Source of the DNA: Verrucomicrobiota bacterium | GTDB taxonomy: Bacteria > Verrucomicrobiota > Verrucomicrobiia > Verrucomicrobiales > Akkermansiaceae | DNA length: 11,128 nt | NCBI GenBank assembly: GCA_026397695.1 | Contig: JAPLUJ010000609.1 | Span: 1-11,128, forward strand | Direction of reading: 5' to 3' | Shown here: positions 1 through 9,600 of the stretch, one piece after another | Layout: each line of letters opens with the position of its first letter | Position numbering within the stretch: the first letter of the stretch is position 1 | Made by a program: the position numbers and the translations under genes | The notes under the pieces: model-generated | Database searches by the model: none | Told to the model about the DNA's origin: nothing | Seen by the model: only the letters and a program-made list of their open reading frames with translations

Positions 1-190
1 ATGGAGTGCGGTGGGAAGCGCAGCGCCACACCGCTTTGGCTGGAAAACGTTCCCTCATGCCAAAAACATCCTGCCGTCCCTAACAGCGCCGTCAGTCCTT
101 CACTGAGTGGAATGTGCAAGGACCATGAGCCGTCGTCGCCCAGCCAAAGCGGTGTCGGCGTTTGTCCCTCACTCTGCCACCGCACTCCAT
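1..190. repeat. Imperfect inverted repeat element (intergenic, REP-like)
   Basis: Two blocks near the window start reappear in reverse complement about 140 bases later. The block at 1-14 (ATGGAGTGCGGTGG) matches the reverse complement of 177-190, and the block at 28-43 (ACACCGCTTTGGCTGG) matches that of 140-155. The inner parts have diverged. Each copy can also form its own small hairpin: in the first, GCGGTG at 8-13 pairs with CACCGC at 29-34. The pair looks like two oppositely oriented copies of a short dispersed intergenic repeat. Apparent open frames here, including one starting at base 1, are translations of the repeat and were not called as genes. The left copy may continue beyond the window. 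Confidence 0.65.
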
Positions 191-212
191 GCCTTGGCTT
201 GCGCAGTGCGGG

Positions 213-241
213 TTGACACGGGTGTCGATTGTCTCCATGTT
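213..241 (+). promoter_or_regulatory. Possible sigma-70 promoter of the beta-CASP gene
   Basis: A perfect -35 hexamer TTGACA lies at 213-218. After a 17-base spacer comes CATGTT (236-241), a poor -10 hexamer. Transcription from here would give a leader of roughly 35-40 bases before the start codon at 285. The -35 match and spacing are good, but the -10 match is weak, so this is a tentative call. Confidence 0.22.
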
Positions 242-284
242 CCGCCCGCGGTGCCCACGCCGCGTGCATGCCCTGCCACTCATT

Positions 285-1646
285 ATGATTTTCAAAAGCC
301 TTTGTCGCCACGCCGGAATCGGCGCGAATTCCTATTTGCTGGAGACACGTGCCGCCAGAGTGGTGTTGGACGCGGGGATGCACCCGAAGCACGAGGGTTA
401 CGCGGCGGTGCCGCAATATCACTTTCTCGAAGAGGGCTCGGTCGATTCCATCGTTATCACACACTCGCACCTCGACCATGTGGGGACACTGCCGGTTTTC
501 CTCGACGAACAGCCGCAGGCGCGGGTTTTTCTAACACCCGAGACCGCCGAGCTCGCGGCAGCCCTACTGCACAACTCGGTGAACGTCATGCAGTCGAAAC
601 GCATTGAACACGGCATCACCGAGTATCCGCTGTTCGAACATCGTGAGCTGGACAAGATCGTGGAGGCCTTCGAAGCACGCGGCATCGAGCGCCCGTTTGA
701 TCTCGATGCCGAGGGCACGATGCGCGCCACCTTCCATGACGCCGGCCATATTCTGGGATCGGTGGGAGTAACGATTCAGGCGGCGGGCAAACGCGTGATG
801 TATACCGGAGATGTGAACTTCGAGCACAGCACGATTCAAAAGGCCGCATTGTTTCCGCTAGAGCCGGTGGACGCGTTGATTGTGGAAACCACCCGCGGCG
901 AACAGGCGCGCGCGGCGGGTTACGACCGCTCTAACGAGGAGAACGCCTTCGCCGAAGCGATCGCGCGGGTGCTCGCCCGCAAGGGGTCTGTGCTGGTTCC
1001 GGTGTTTGCGATGGGCAAGACCCAGGAGGTGCTGGCAATGTTGCATCGCTTCAAAGCCGAGGGACTCATCCCCAAACACACGCCGGTTTATATCGGCGGC
1101 CTGAGCACCAAGATGACACATATCTATGACCGCTTCAGCGATGTTTCGCGCCGTCATCTGCCGGGTTTCCGGTTTCTCAAGGACATGGAAATCCAGGGAA
1201 GCGACCGCAAACGCAAGGGACCCATTCCCTTCGGCTCGGGCTGCATCTACGCGCTGTCCAGCGGCATGATGTCGGAAAACACCGTGTCTAACATATTCGC
1301 CCGCCAGGGCATTCTCGAAAACAAACGCCACGGCCTGTTCTTCGTCGGTTATGCGGACCCCGAGACTCCCGGCGGACGGATCCGCATGGCGCAGCCCGGC
1401 GACAGCGTGCTACTGGATCCCGCGCATCCGCCGGTCCCGCTGCATTGCGAAATGCGTATCTTTGATTTCAGCGGCCACTCGACGCGCGACGCCATCGCCG
1501 ACTACATCGAAAAACTCCGGCCGAAGAAAACCTTCCTCGTGCATGGCGACGACGGGGCGGTCGAGTGGTTTCGCGCGGAAATCCAGCGACGCTTGCCGGA
1601 CACCCAGGTCATCGTGCCGATCCCGGGCGAGGAGCACGCGATTTGA
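285..1646 (+). CDS. Metallo-beta-lactamase fold, beta-CASP family hydrolase (probable RNA-processing nuclease)
   Basis: A 453-residue protein with the full motif set of beta-CASP metallo-hydrolases, a family dominated by RNA-processing nucleases (RNase J, CPSF-73-like). Visible are motif 1 Asp (VVLDAG, residues 26-31), motif 2 HSHLDH (60-65), motif 3 His in FHDAGH (150-155), motif 4 Asp in YTGD (173-176), the ETT of beta-CASP motif A, the conserved PVFAMGKTQE segment, GH of motif B (397-398) and H420 in LVHGD for motif C. All metal ligands appear present, so it should be an active two-zinc enzyme. The frame is open further upstream (to 162), but family similarity starts at MIFKSLCRHAGIGANSYLLE, so I chose ATG 285. 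No Shine-Dalgarno sequence precedes it. The gene stands alone, with no partner that reveals its substrate. It lacks an obvious RNase J C-terminal domain, so it is probably a stand-alone member. RNA as substrate is inferred from the family. Confidence 0.9.
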   Translation: MIFKSLCRHAGIGANSYLLETRAARVVLDAGMHPKHEGYAAVPQYHFLEEGSVDSIVITHSHLDHVGTLPVFLDEQPQARVFLTPETAELAAALLHNSVNVMQSKRIEHGITEYPLFEHRELDKIVEAFEARGIERPFDLDAEGTMRATFHDAGHILGSVGVTIQAAGKRVMYTGDVNFEHSTIQKAALFPLEPVDALIVETTRGEQARAAGYDRSNEENAFAEAIARVLARKGSVLVPVFAMGKTQEVLAMLHRFKAEGLIPKHTPVYIGGLSTKMTHIYDRFSDVSRRHLPGFRFLKDMEIQGSDRKRKGPIPFGSGCIYALSSGMMSENTVSNIFARQGILENKRHGLFFVGYADPETPGGRIRMAQPGDSVLLDPAHPPVPLHCEMRIFDFSGHSTRDAIADYIEKLRPKKTFLVHGDDGAVEWFRAEIQRRLPDTQVIVPIPGEEHAI

Positions 1647-1689
1647 GCGCGGGCGGCCATGTTCCTTACATTTTTCTTGCAAAGTAAGG
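1643..1689 (+). promoter_or_regulatory. Possible promoter and operator palindrome of the toxin-antitoxin operon
   Basis: TTGAGC (1643-1648) and TACATT (1667-1672), 18 bases apart, resemble a sigma-70 promoter and overlap the end of the preceding gene. CCTTAC at 1664-1669 and GTAAGG at 1684-1689 form a perfect inverted repeat whose half-site centres are 20 bases apart, about two helical turns. This AT-rich palindrome overlaps the putative -10 element. VapB/AbrB-type antitoxins commonly repress their own operon by binding such half-sites together with the toxin, so it is a reasonable operator candidate. Promoter matches are only partial. Confidence 0.35.
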
Positions 1690-1711
1690 CGTGCTGGTTG
1701 AGGATGCCTGT

Positions 1712-1972
1712 GTGTCAACACTCACATTAACCAGTAAACGCCAGGCGACCTTGCCGGTACGCTTGTGCAAGGAATTGAATCTCAATCCGGGAGATGTCAT
1801 CGAAGTGGAGCCGGCGCAATTGTCCGGTGAACGGGTATGGGTGCTGCGCCGACAGAAGTCCGCAGCCCGCCCATGGCTTGGATGCCTGAGGAACAAGACC
1901 AAGGTGCGGGATCATTCCATGGCAGCGGTCAGAGCCAGTATCGCGGCAGGGCGGGGGAGGAACGAGGGATGA
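1712..1972 (+). CDS. vapB: AbrB/MazE-fold antitoxin (VapB type)
   Basis: An 86-residue protein. Residues 3-43 (TLTLTSKRQATLPVRLCKEL, then LNLNPGDVIEVE) match the SpoVT/AbrB swapped-hairpin DNA-binding fold of VapB antitoxins. The C-terminal half contains WLG and a DHSM...RASIAAGR segment, typical of the toxin-neutralising tail of VapB partners of PIN toxins. I chose GTG 1712 because GAGGA at 1700-1704 lies seven bases upstream; an in-frame GTG at 1691 would add seven non-homologous residues. Its stop overlaps the next gene's start (ATGA, 1969-1972), implying translational coupling of antitoxin and toxin. It should bind its own operator as a complex with the toxin and block the PIN nuclease. 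Confidence 0.85.
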   Translation: MSTLTLTSKRQATLPVRLCKELNLNPGDVIEVEPAQLSGERVWVLRRQKSAARPWLGCLRNKTKVRDHSMAAVRASIAAGRGRNEG

Positions 1973-2367
1973 ATGTGGGGTTGGACACGTCAGTGGTCTT
2001 GCGCCTGCTGATAGGCAAACCACCCGCACAGACGGCGGTGGCGGTGGCGTTTCTGGACAACCTCCAGCGACGCGGGGCTCGTGCAGTCGTCTCGGACCTG
2101 GTGATTTCAGAAACCTACTTTGCCCTGCAATTCCATTTCAAAGTGACGAAAGCCGAAGCACTATCTTCTTTGGCTTTGCTGCTTTCGACAGGCGAGATTG
2201 CCGCTACCGGACAGGCCGGCAAAGTGCTGGCACAACCGGGGTTGGCGTCTGCCAAGCCAGGCTTTGTGGACCGCCTGATTCATGCCCACTACGCCGCCGC
2301 CGGATGCGCCATGGCAACCTTCGAGAAAACCGCCGGGAAATTGCCCAAAGTGAGCGTGTTGAAATGA
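1969..2367 (+). CDS. vapC: PIN-domain ribonuclease toxin (VapC type)
   Basis: A 132-residue protein of typical VapC length spanning one PIN domain. It starts with MNVGLDTSVVLRLL, giving the first acidic residue D6. The second is E48 in VISETYFAL and the third D101 in FVDRLIHAHY. At the fourth position the usual TFD reads TFE (E119). PIN toxins are Mg-dependent ribonucleases that cleave tRNA, rRNA or mRNA and halt growth when the antitoxin is lost. ATG 1969 is supported by GGAGG at 1956-1960 eight bases upstream and by the four-base overlap with the antitoxin. The ORF can be extended upstream to 1837 only by overlapping the antitoxin in another frame. The module lies between two unrelated transcription units, as expected for an acquired toxin-antitoxin cassette. 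Target RNA cannot be told from sequence. Confidence 0.85.
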   Translation: MNVGLDTSVVLRLLIGKPPAQTAVAVAFLDNLQRRGARAVVSDLVISETYFALQFHFKVTKAEALSSLALLLSTGEIAATGQAGKVLAQPGLASAKPGFVDRLIHAHYAAAGCAMATFEKTAGKLPKVSVLK

Positions 2368-2370
2368 CGT

Positions 2371-2384
2371 GGCGGAATTCCGCC
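2371..2384. terminator. Short palindrome between convergent genes, possible bidirectional terminator
   Basis: GGCGGAATTCCGCC is a perfect 14-base palindrome that can fold as a five-base-pair GC stem with an AATT loop. It fills the 17-base gap between the toxin stop (2365-2367) and the stop of the convergent FHA-MoxR gene (2385-2387), where a bidirectional terminator would be expected. No U-run follows on either strand, so intrinsic termination would be weak. Confidence 0.35.
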
Positions 2385-3860
<1,476 letters not shown>

Positions 3861-3872
3861 GATAGATATATG

Positions 3873-4565
3873 TCAGGCTTGCGTGAGATCGATGATACCA
3901 AGGTCGCGTGCCGTGCCTGCCACGCGCAAGCCACCGAGGGCCGGGAGATGGCGGTGGACGAGGAACGGGATGCCTTTGAGGCGGGGTGTTTCTTCCCGAT
4001 AGAGATGGCGGGTGCGTACCAATTGCAAGTCGTCGGAGGCTTCCCGCAGTTCGATGACTTCCAGGCGGCGCAGGCAGGCGTTGATTTCCTCGCCGGAGCC
4101 GCGGAGGATTTGTCCGTCGCGGATGCGTTCGGTGAAAACCAGTGCGACCTCGCCGTGGATGCCCGTCCGGTGTTGCAGGTGCCGGTTGAAGAAGGAATCC
4201 GCCTTGGCCACGCCCGCGTCGAGGTGTTGCGCGCGGTCGCGCGGCAAATCCGCCGCGGCACCCAGCGCAAGGCCTTCAAACAGCCGGTTGTCCCTGGTGA
4301 CTAACAGCAAATCGAAGCGGCCCACCGGCAGTTGTTGGAATCGGAATCCCGCGCCATCCTGATCCAGCGTGGCGAGATAGACGCGGGTGCGGTCGCGCTC
4401 GACGGCGATGGCATGGGTCAGCACGCCACCCTTGACCTTGGCTGTGATGACTCCCGCATCGGTGGTTAGAGGCTGGGTATAAATGCGGCCGGGGCCGTCG
4501 GCCAGGGTGAGCGGCGCGAGGGCTGTCAGCATGACACCTAACATGATCAGGGTTTGTCCGCCCAT
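3873..4565 (-). CDS. Exported protein of unknown function
   Basis: A 230-residue protein of no family I recognise. The N-terminus (MGGQTLIMLGVMLTALAPLT, then LADG) is a likely signal peptide with cleavage around residue 22, so the mature protein is probably periplasmic. The mature part is mostly polar. Its first half has short alternating hydrophobic strands (GVITAKVKGG, RVYLATLDQDG, RFDLLLVTRDN) suggesting a beta-rich domain; its second half is rich in Arg/Glu and probably helical (ACLRRLEVIELREASDDLQL). The start overlaps the end of the upstream TPR gene by 19 bases, and no Shine-Dalgarno sequence is seen, so translation is probably coupled. A second in-frame ATG at 4544 would leave a shorter signal peptide. 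Its position between the TPR protein and the MoxR ATPase suggests a small accessory component of the same envelope system. Confidence 0.75.
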   Translation of the reverse strand: MGGQTLIMLGVMLTALAPLTLADGPGRIYTQPLTTDAGVITAKVKGGVLTHAIAVERDRTRVYLATLDQDGAGFRFQQLPVGRFDLLLVTRDNRLFEGLALGAAADLPRDRAQHLDAGVAKADSFFNRHLQHRTGIHGEVALVFTERIRDGQILRGSGEEINACLRRLEVIELREASDDLQLVRTRHLYREETPRLKGIPFLVHRHLPALGGLRVAGTARDLGIIDLTQA

Positions 4566-6607
4566 GTTTTTGCCGTTTCGGCGCGTTCGTGTTTGGGATA
4601 GTCCTTCACCAGTGCGTTCCAGATTTTCCGGGCTTCATCCTTGTTGCCGAGTTCGTAGAGTGCGCGTCCCTGCCAAAACAGCACGTCGATTTCCTCCGGC
4701 GACCCGGGGCGCACCTTGAGGCATGTTTCGAGATCCTGCAATGCCCGGGACCACTCACCGGCAAGAAACATCACGCGCGCACGCCACAACAATTGGTCGC
4801 CCTCGATTTTGGCTGCCGGTCGCTGGCGTTCCCAGGCATCGAGTCTTGCGCGTGCTTCATCGAGGTGGTTGCCGTTCACCAAATCCTCAATGGCCAGTGA
4901 GTGTGAGCGGTCGATCACCGGCGCTTTTCTAGCAGCATCCTCAGGGCTGGCAACGGCCTCGGCAAAACAGCGAACCGCATCATCAATCCGGCCGTTGAGA
5001 AGCTCGTAGTCGCCCAGGCGGATCACCGCCATGTTGGCAAGTGCCTTGTCATTACTCTTGCGCAAGCGTGCGGCCAAGCCGATCACCAGCGGGTCCTTGA
5101 GACCGAACACCCGCAGGTCGAGTTCTAACAAATCCGCGGCGGCACCCATGGCGGCGCGTGCGGGTGGCGGCAACCCTATGAGTGTTTCGAGAGCGGCCTT
5201 GGGATCACGTTTGGCGGTTTCCCGGATGGTCATGGCGATCGCCGTGACCCACGTTCCCGCTGCGGGTTTTGCCACTGCCAGCCATGCTTCGGCCCAGCGG
5301 GCGGCGGTGGCCGCGGGCAGGAAATCCTTGGCGAGCACGAAACCCGCGCGCCGCGCCGGTTCGGACAGGGTGAATGGATCCTCCTGTTCCAGCAATTCGA
5401 GAAACTCCTTCATTTGGGGTTCTTGGTTGACGGATGCCGCTTCGATAGATCGCGGGATGACGAGCACATGGCGCCCCTCGATCATGCGCAGGTTGTTGCG
5501 CAAGCGCAGCGACACCCGCAGCGGGTCGAGGTTCATCCACAAGCGGCGGGTTTCAGGTCCCTGATCGACATGGCCGTCCGGCCACACCCACTCGACCTGC
5601 CAGTCCGTGCCGGGGTTGGCGATTTCACCCTTGACGCGCACATACCATTCGCCGCCATATCCGAGATAACGTCCGGCCTCTAACGAACATGCCGGCACCG
5701 GCGCGCCGTCGTGTGCTTCGATCGCGTCGGCCGTCACCTTGCCCGGATGCACCCATGCCTCGGGCGGCACGTTGCCGAGTTTGCCGTCCTGTTCCCAGCC
5801 GAGCACCATGGCCGCCGGTGGATTGATGGTTGCATGGCAATACTCGACACTCACGGTCCCTTCAGGCACGCGTACACTCACCGCCGGCACTTTTTCCGGA
5901 TGGAGTGACGGCGGATTGTTTTGTTGCCACTTGAGCGCCGCACGTCCGTCGATCGTCACATAGGATACATCGTCGGAGAGGGTGTAAAAACGCAGGTTGC
6001 CAGCCACCTTGGTCTTCACCAGACCGGTGTAGCGGCTGAGAAATCGAGCGGATTCACCCAACGGATTGTCACCGTGAAATATCATCGGCACGAAGGCCGC
6101 GCCATCGATCGCCGGGGATTTTTTCCATGCCTCCTGCCAACCGCCGAAGGTCGCCACGCTCGCGCCATCCGCTAACCGCCGGGTTTCTAACAACAAACTC
6201 CGCTGGGCCGACCATGAGCGCAGCCGCCGCGACGCGTTGCCACCGAAATAAAGAACCGCCGTCTTGCCTTCGGGCATGGATTGCGCGAGTAACAGCATGG
6301 AGCGGCCCACGCCGCGCCAAACCGGATCTAGTGCGATCTCCTTGCGCTCCGGTCCTAACAAAACCACGTCGCGCATGTCGGGCCGGCCGGCACCGAAATC
6401 CGGCACCTGGATTTCCCAACCCGCCGCGGGCACGCCGGGTGGATCGCCGGCATGCAGGAGCACGCGATAGGGAGCGCCTACCGCCGCCCAATCCTTATCC
6501 TTGTCCGTGGGTGCCGCCAACACCGCCGCAGGCACTAACAAAAAAACGATCCGACCGATCCGGCTGATCCGACTGATCCGACTGATCTGACTGACGTTCC
6601 CGATCAT
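4547..6607 (-). CDS. Exported PA14-like and TPR-repeat protein
   Basis: A 686-residue protein with a signal peptide (hydrophobic core IVFLLVPAAVLAAP, residues 20-33). Residues about 45-125 resemble the beta-sandwich of DUF2341-like proteins, ending in AVLYFGGNAS. Residues about 185-280 look like a PA14 domain (FYTLSDDVSYVTIDGR, with SDD at 211-213), usually a carbohydrate-binding module. The region from about 340 to 560 is less clear and largely helical. The last 130 residues hold TPR-type helical pairs (AGEWSRALQDLETCLKVRPG; ALYELGNKDEARKIWNALVK), suitable for protein-protein contacts. The ATG overlaps the previous stop as ATGA (6604-6607) and has no Shine-Dalgarno sequence, so it depends on coupling. 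Residues 8-19 (ISRISRISRIGR) are encoded by a 9-bp tandem repeat. Likely role: periplasmic scaffold linking glycan or polymer to the other operon products (inference). Domain labels are read by eye. Confidence 0.82.
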   Translation of the reverse strand: MIGNVSQISRISRISRIGRIVFLLVPAAVLAAPTDKDKDWAAVGAPYRVLLHAGDPPGVPAAGWEIQVPDFGAGRPDMRDVVLLGPERKEIALDPVWRGVGRSMLLLAQSMPEGKTAVLYFGGNASRRLRSWSAQRSLLLETRRLADGASVATFGGWQEAWKKSPAIDGAAFVPMIFHGDNPLGESARFLSRYTGLVKTKVAGNLRFYTLSDDVSYVTIDGRAALKWQQNNPPSLHPEKVPAVSVRVPEGTVSVEYCHATINPPAAMVLGWEQDGKLGNVPPEAWVHPGKVTADAIEAHDGAPVPACSLEAGRYLGYGGEWYVRVKGEIANPGTDWQVEWVWPDGHVDQGPETRRLWMNLDPLRVSLRLRNNLRMIEGRHVLVIPRSIEAASVNQEPQMKEFLELLEQEDPFTLSEPARRAGFVLAKDFLPAATAARWAEAWLAVAKPAAGTWVTAIAMTIRETAKRDPKAALETLIGLPPPARAAMGAAADLLELDLRVFGLKDPLVIGLAARLRKSNDKALANMAVIRLGDYELLNGRIDDAVRCFAEAVASPEDAARKAPVIDRSHSLAIEDLVNGNHLDEARARLDAWERQRPAAKIEGDQLLWRARVMFLAGEWSRALQDLETCLKVRPGSPEEIDVLFWQGRALYELGNKDEARKIWNALVKDYPKHERAETAKTWADKP
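6547..6591. repeat. 9-bp tandem repeat inside a signal peptide
   Basis: Five direct copies of a nine-base unit: CGATCCGAC, CGATCCGGC, TGATCCGAC, TGATCCGAC, TGATCTGAC, with a partial copy after them. Each contains a GATC site. On the minus strand they encode (SRI)n/(GRI)n in the n-region of the PA14/TPR protein's signal peptide. The unit length is a multiple of three, so copy-number change would alter the number of arginines without breaking the frame. Confidence 0.85.
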
Positions 6608-9600
6608 GGCGAATCGAGCGTGCGGAAATAATCGTCCACCGGTTGTTGGAAGCCGGCGGGCACGGCGGTGTCCGCGCCGCCGGGCAGGCGTTTCTCGCCG
6701 ACGAAGCGGCTGCCGGTGCCGTCTAACACTTTCAGGTCGCCGGTGGTGGCGCCATCGCCGAGTTTGCGCAGGCTTGCGACAATGCGGCGATGCAGCGCTT
6801 GGTAATCCGCCAGACGGCCGCTTTGCAGGGCTGCGCGTGATTCGTCCATCAGGCGTGCCACTTCCGGCAGCGGGCCGGTGCGCAGATAGAACAAGCGGGC
6901 GGTGGCATAACTCTTGGCGGTTTGTTGGGCGAGCAGCGCCTGTTCGGCGGCCAGCGCATCTTTGAGGATCTGGTCGGGGGTATTGACCGGGCGCAGCGGG
7001 GCATCGCCGGTCATGCCCGCGCGTTTGCTAACACCGCCGGCCTTGCCGCCGCCGGTGGCCTTGGCGTCCGCCGCCTGGCCGTCGTCCTGCACTTGTCCTT
7101 TTTGCATCGGGTCGTTGGTGCGCCGGGCATCGGTCGCACTGCCCTCTAACCGGTCGGCGCGCTGGTTGACCATCTCGCCGCTTGACATGCCTTCGCGGCC
7201 GCCACTGGAGCGGCCGGTCTGCTCATTTTTGTTAGGCGGGGTGTTGCCGGATTTTCCTTGGGCGTTGAAGCCCGGCATCGGGCCGTCGGCCACTTCCCAG
7301 CCGTTGGCGGGGTTGACTGCGAAGGCATTGTTAGAAGCGGCGTCCTGGACTTGTTCGGCGAGTCCTTCCTGTTCCTTGAGCAGGTCGCCTACCAGGTCGG
7401 TGAAGGCATCCGGCAGCGGGAGATTGGGGATTTCCGGCATTTCCGTGAGGTCGAAGTTTTCCATCAGCCACTTGGTGGTTTCATTTTTGTCGGGCAGCCA
7501 CATTTCCATATCGGCGGCGGTTTGGGCGGCCTTTTCCATATCTTCCAGCAGGCTTTCCTCTTTCTGGACGGCGATTTCCGACGGTTTCAATGCGCCCGCC
7601 GCCGCCTGCGCGGTATCCTGTTGGATCACATCCTCGTAGATTTTGGTGAGTTCCTCGCGCAGCTCGTTCATCGGGCGGAGGTCGGGAAACGCGTGCGCGT
7701 CGGTGAGCATCTGCTCTATCAACTTCGCGATCTCCGCTTTTTCCGCAGCCAGTTCCCCGGCCACCGCGACATCCTCCGGGCGGAATTCGTTTTTCGCTGC
7801 GAGAGCTTTGCTTTTTTCGACGACCGCGCGTTGTTGCTCGACCAAGGCGTCGAGTTTTTCGTGGATGCCGGCGGCAGTTTCCTTGAGGGATTCCGCCTTG
7901 TCGGCGGCACTGGATCGCTGTGAGTTGGTGAGCAGTTCCAGCACGCGGGCGAGGTCAACCAACACTTGTTTGCAGAGACCCGTTGCTACGGGAAACCGAT
8001 CGCCATCGATTTGTTCCGCGCTACGGATCATTTGTTCATAGATTTTCGTTGTGCCCATCAAGGCGGCGGCCTTGCCCAGTACCGTGCGGAAAGCCGCGTC
8101 GCCGATCGAGGCGCTCTGCGCACCGTCTGTTAGAGACTGACGCACCACCCGTGACTCGTCGGCCAGCGCGTCCTGATCCGCGGCCAGCGCCGCGCCCTCG
8201 CCCGCCTGTGCTTTCAACACACGCCCGTGCAACGCCTTTTGCCGGTTGAACAAAGCTTCCACCCGGCCTATCAGATCGCGGATTGCCGCGCCGCCGGACT
8301 CGTCGCGCAGGTCCGCAGGAAGGCTTTTCAAGCGGGCGAGGATCGCCGCCTCGAGGGCTTCGCCTTTGGCGAGTTGGCTACGCCGCTCGCCACCCTTGGC
8401 GGGACCCGCATCCCGCAAGGCCAGCACCGCCTGCGGCATCTCCCGGGCTAACAGTGCGGCGAGCACGTCGCGCCAGGCCGCCGACCCGGCAGGAGTGCCG
8501 GCTAACAATTGGCCGGCCGCCTCCTCGATGCGCAACTGGCGTTCCGCGAGGGTCGCCACATCTGCCAGATCGCTTTTTGCCGCATCCCGCAGGATCGCGC
8601 GGGTGGCATCCAGATTGGTTTGTTGGACCCGCAGCAGATCTTCCAGACTTCCCAACACCTCACCCTGGCGGGATTCCGTGGCGCGGCGCAATTCATCCGC
8701 AGTAACAATGCGCACCACCAGCATGCGCGACAAAGTACGGCCGGGTCCCGTGACGTCGTTGGCATCGCGGGCGCTCACGCAAAACCACGCTTCGTTTTCC
8801 TCGCTGCCAATCCATCGTGACAACTGGAGGTCCACGGATTGTTTGAAAGACGGCACGTCCGGCTTCCAGGTTTCGATCACCCGGGCGTCGGGTTTTTCCG
8901 GCGTGCCACGGCACACCGCCACCTCGGCAAGCCCGTAATCGTCACTGGCCTCGAATGTCAGGCGCAGCGAGGCATCTCTTGTTAGAAGAACTTCCTCCTC
9001 GCCCGTCGGTTGGATCAAGCGTATGCGCGGCGCCTCGTCCGCCTTGATGGTGAAGTTAATGCGCTCTTGATCCGATAGACCTACAACATCCGTCCAGCGG
9101 GCGGTCCACGTGCGATTGCCCGTTAGACGCCCGGTGAGTTGCCATAACTCCGGCGTGCCTGCCGTGCTTGCCTTGGCATCGTCGTGATCCACTGACAACT
9201 CTTTGATTGCGTGATCAAAGGTCCAGTCGAGAGTCACGTCGGAGCCATCCGGAACGGCGGGCCATGCCGTGCCATCCGACACCACAATGGTTTGCACTTT
9301 GGTGTAGGCCGGCGGCTTGATGGTGAGCTGACGGGCCACCACCTTGGCCGGGACTTGCACCTCGATGCGCCGCTCAAAGGACCGCGCGTCGCCGGCTGCA
9401 AATTGATAGCGCCCGCTATCGGCCCACTTGCAATCGACCGCCCAAGCCATCGTTTCGCCAGTCCGTTGCGCGACGTGGCGGATAACACTGCCATCGTCCT
9501 TGGTGACCACCAGCCAGACATCGGCCGGGGCCACGCCCGCCAAAGTAACCCGCATGGTGAGCACCGTGCCGCGCGCGACGCTGCGGTCACCCGGCTCCAC

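Noticed and set aside
162..284. Upstream extension of the beta-CASP protein to an ATG at 162
   Set aside because: The extra 41 residues do not resemble the family and overlap the inverted repeat; similarity starts at ATG 285.
858..1331. Long antisense ORFs over the beta-CASP gene, and many ORFs over the operon
   Set aside because: GC-rich shadows of the real genes, without domain signals of their own.
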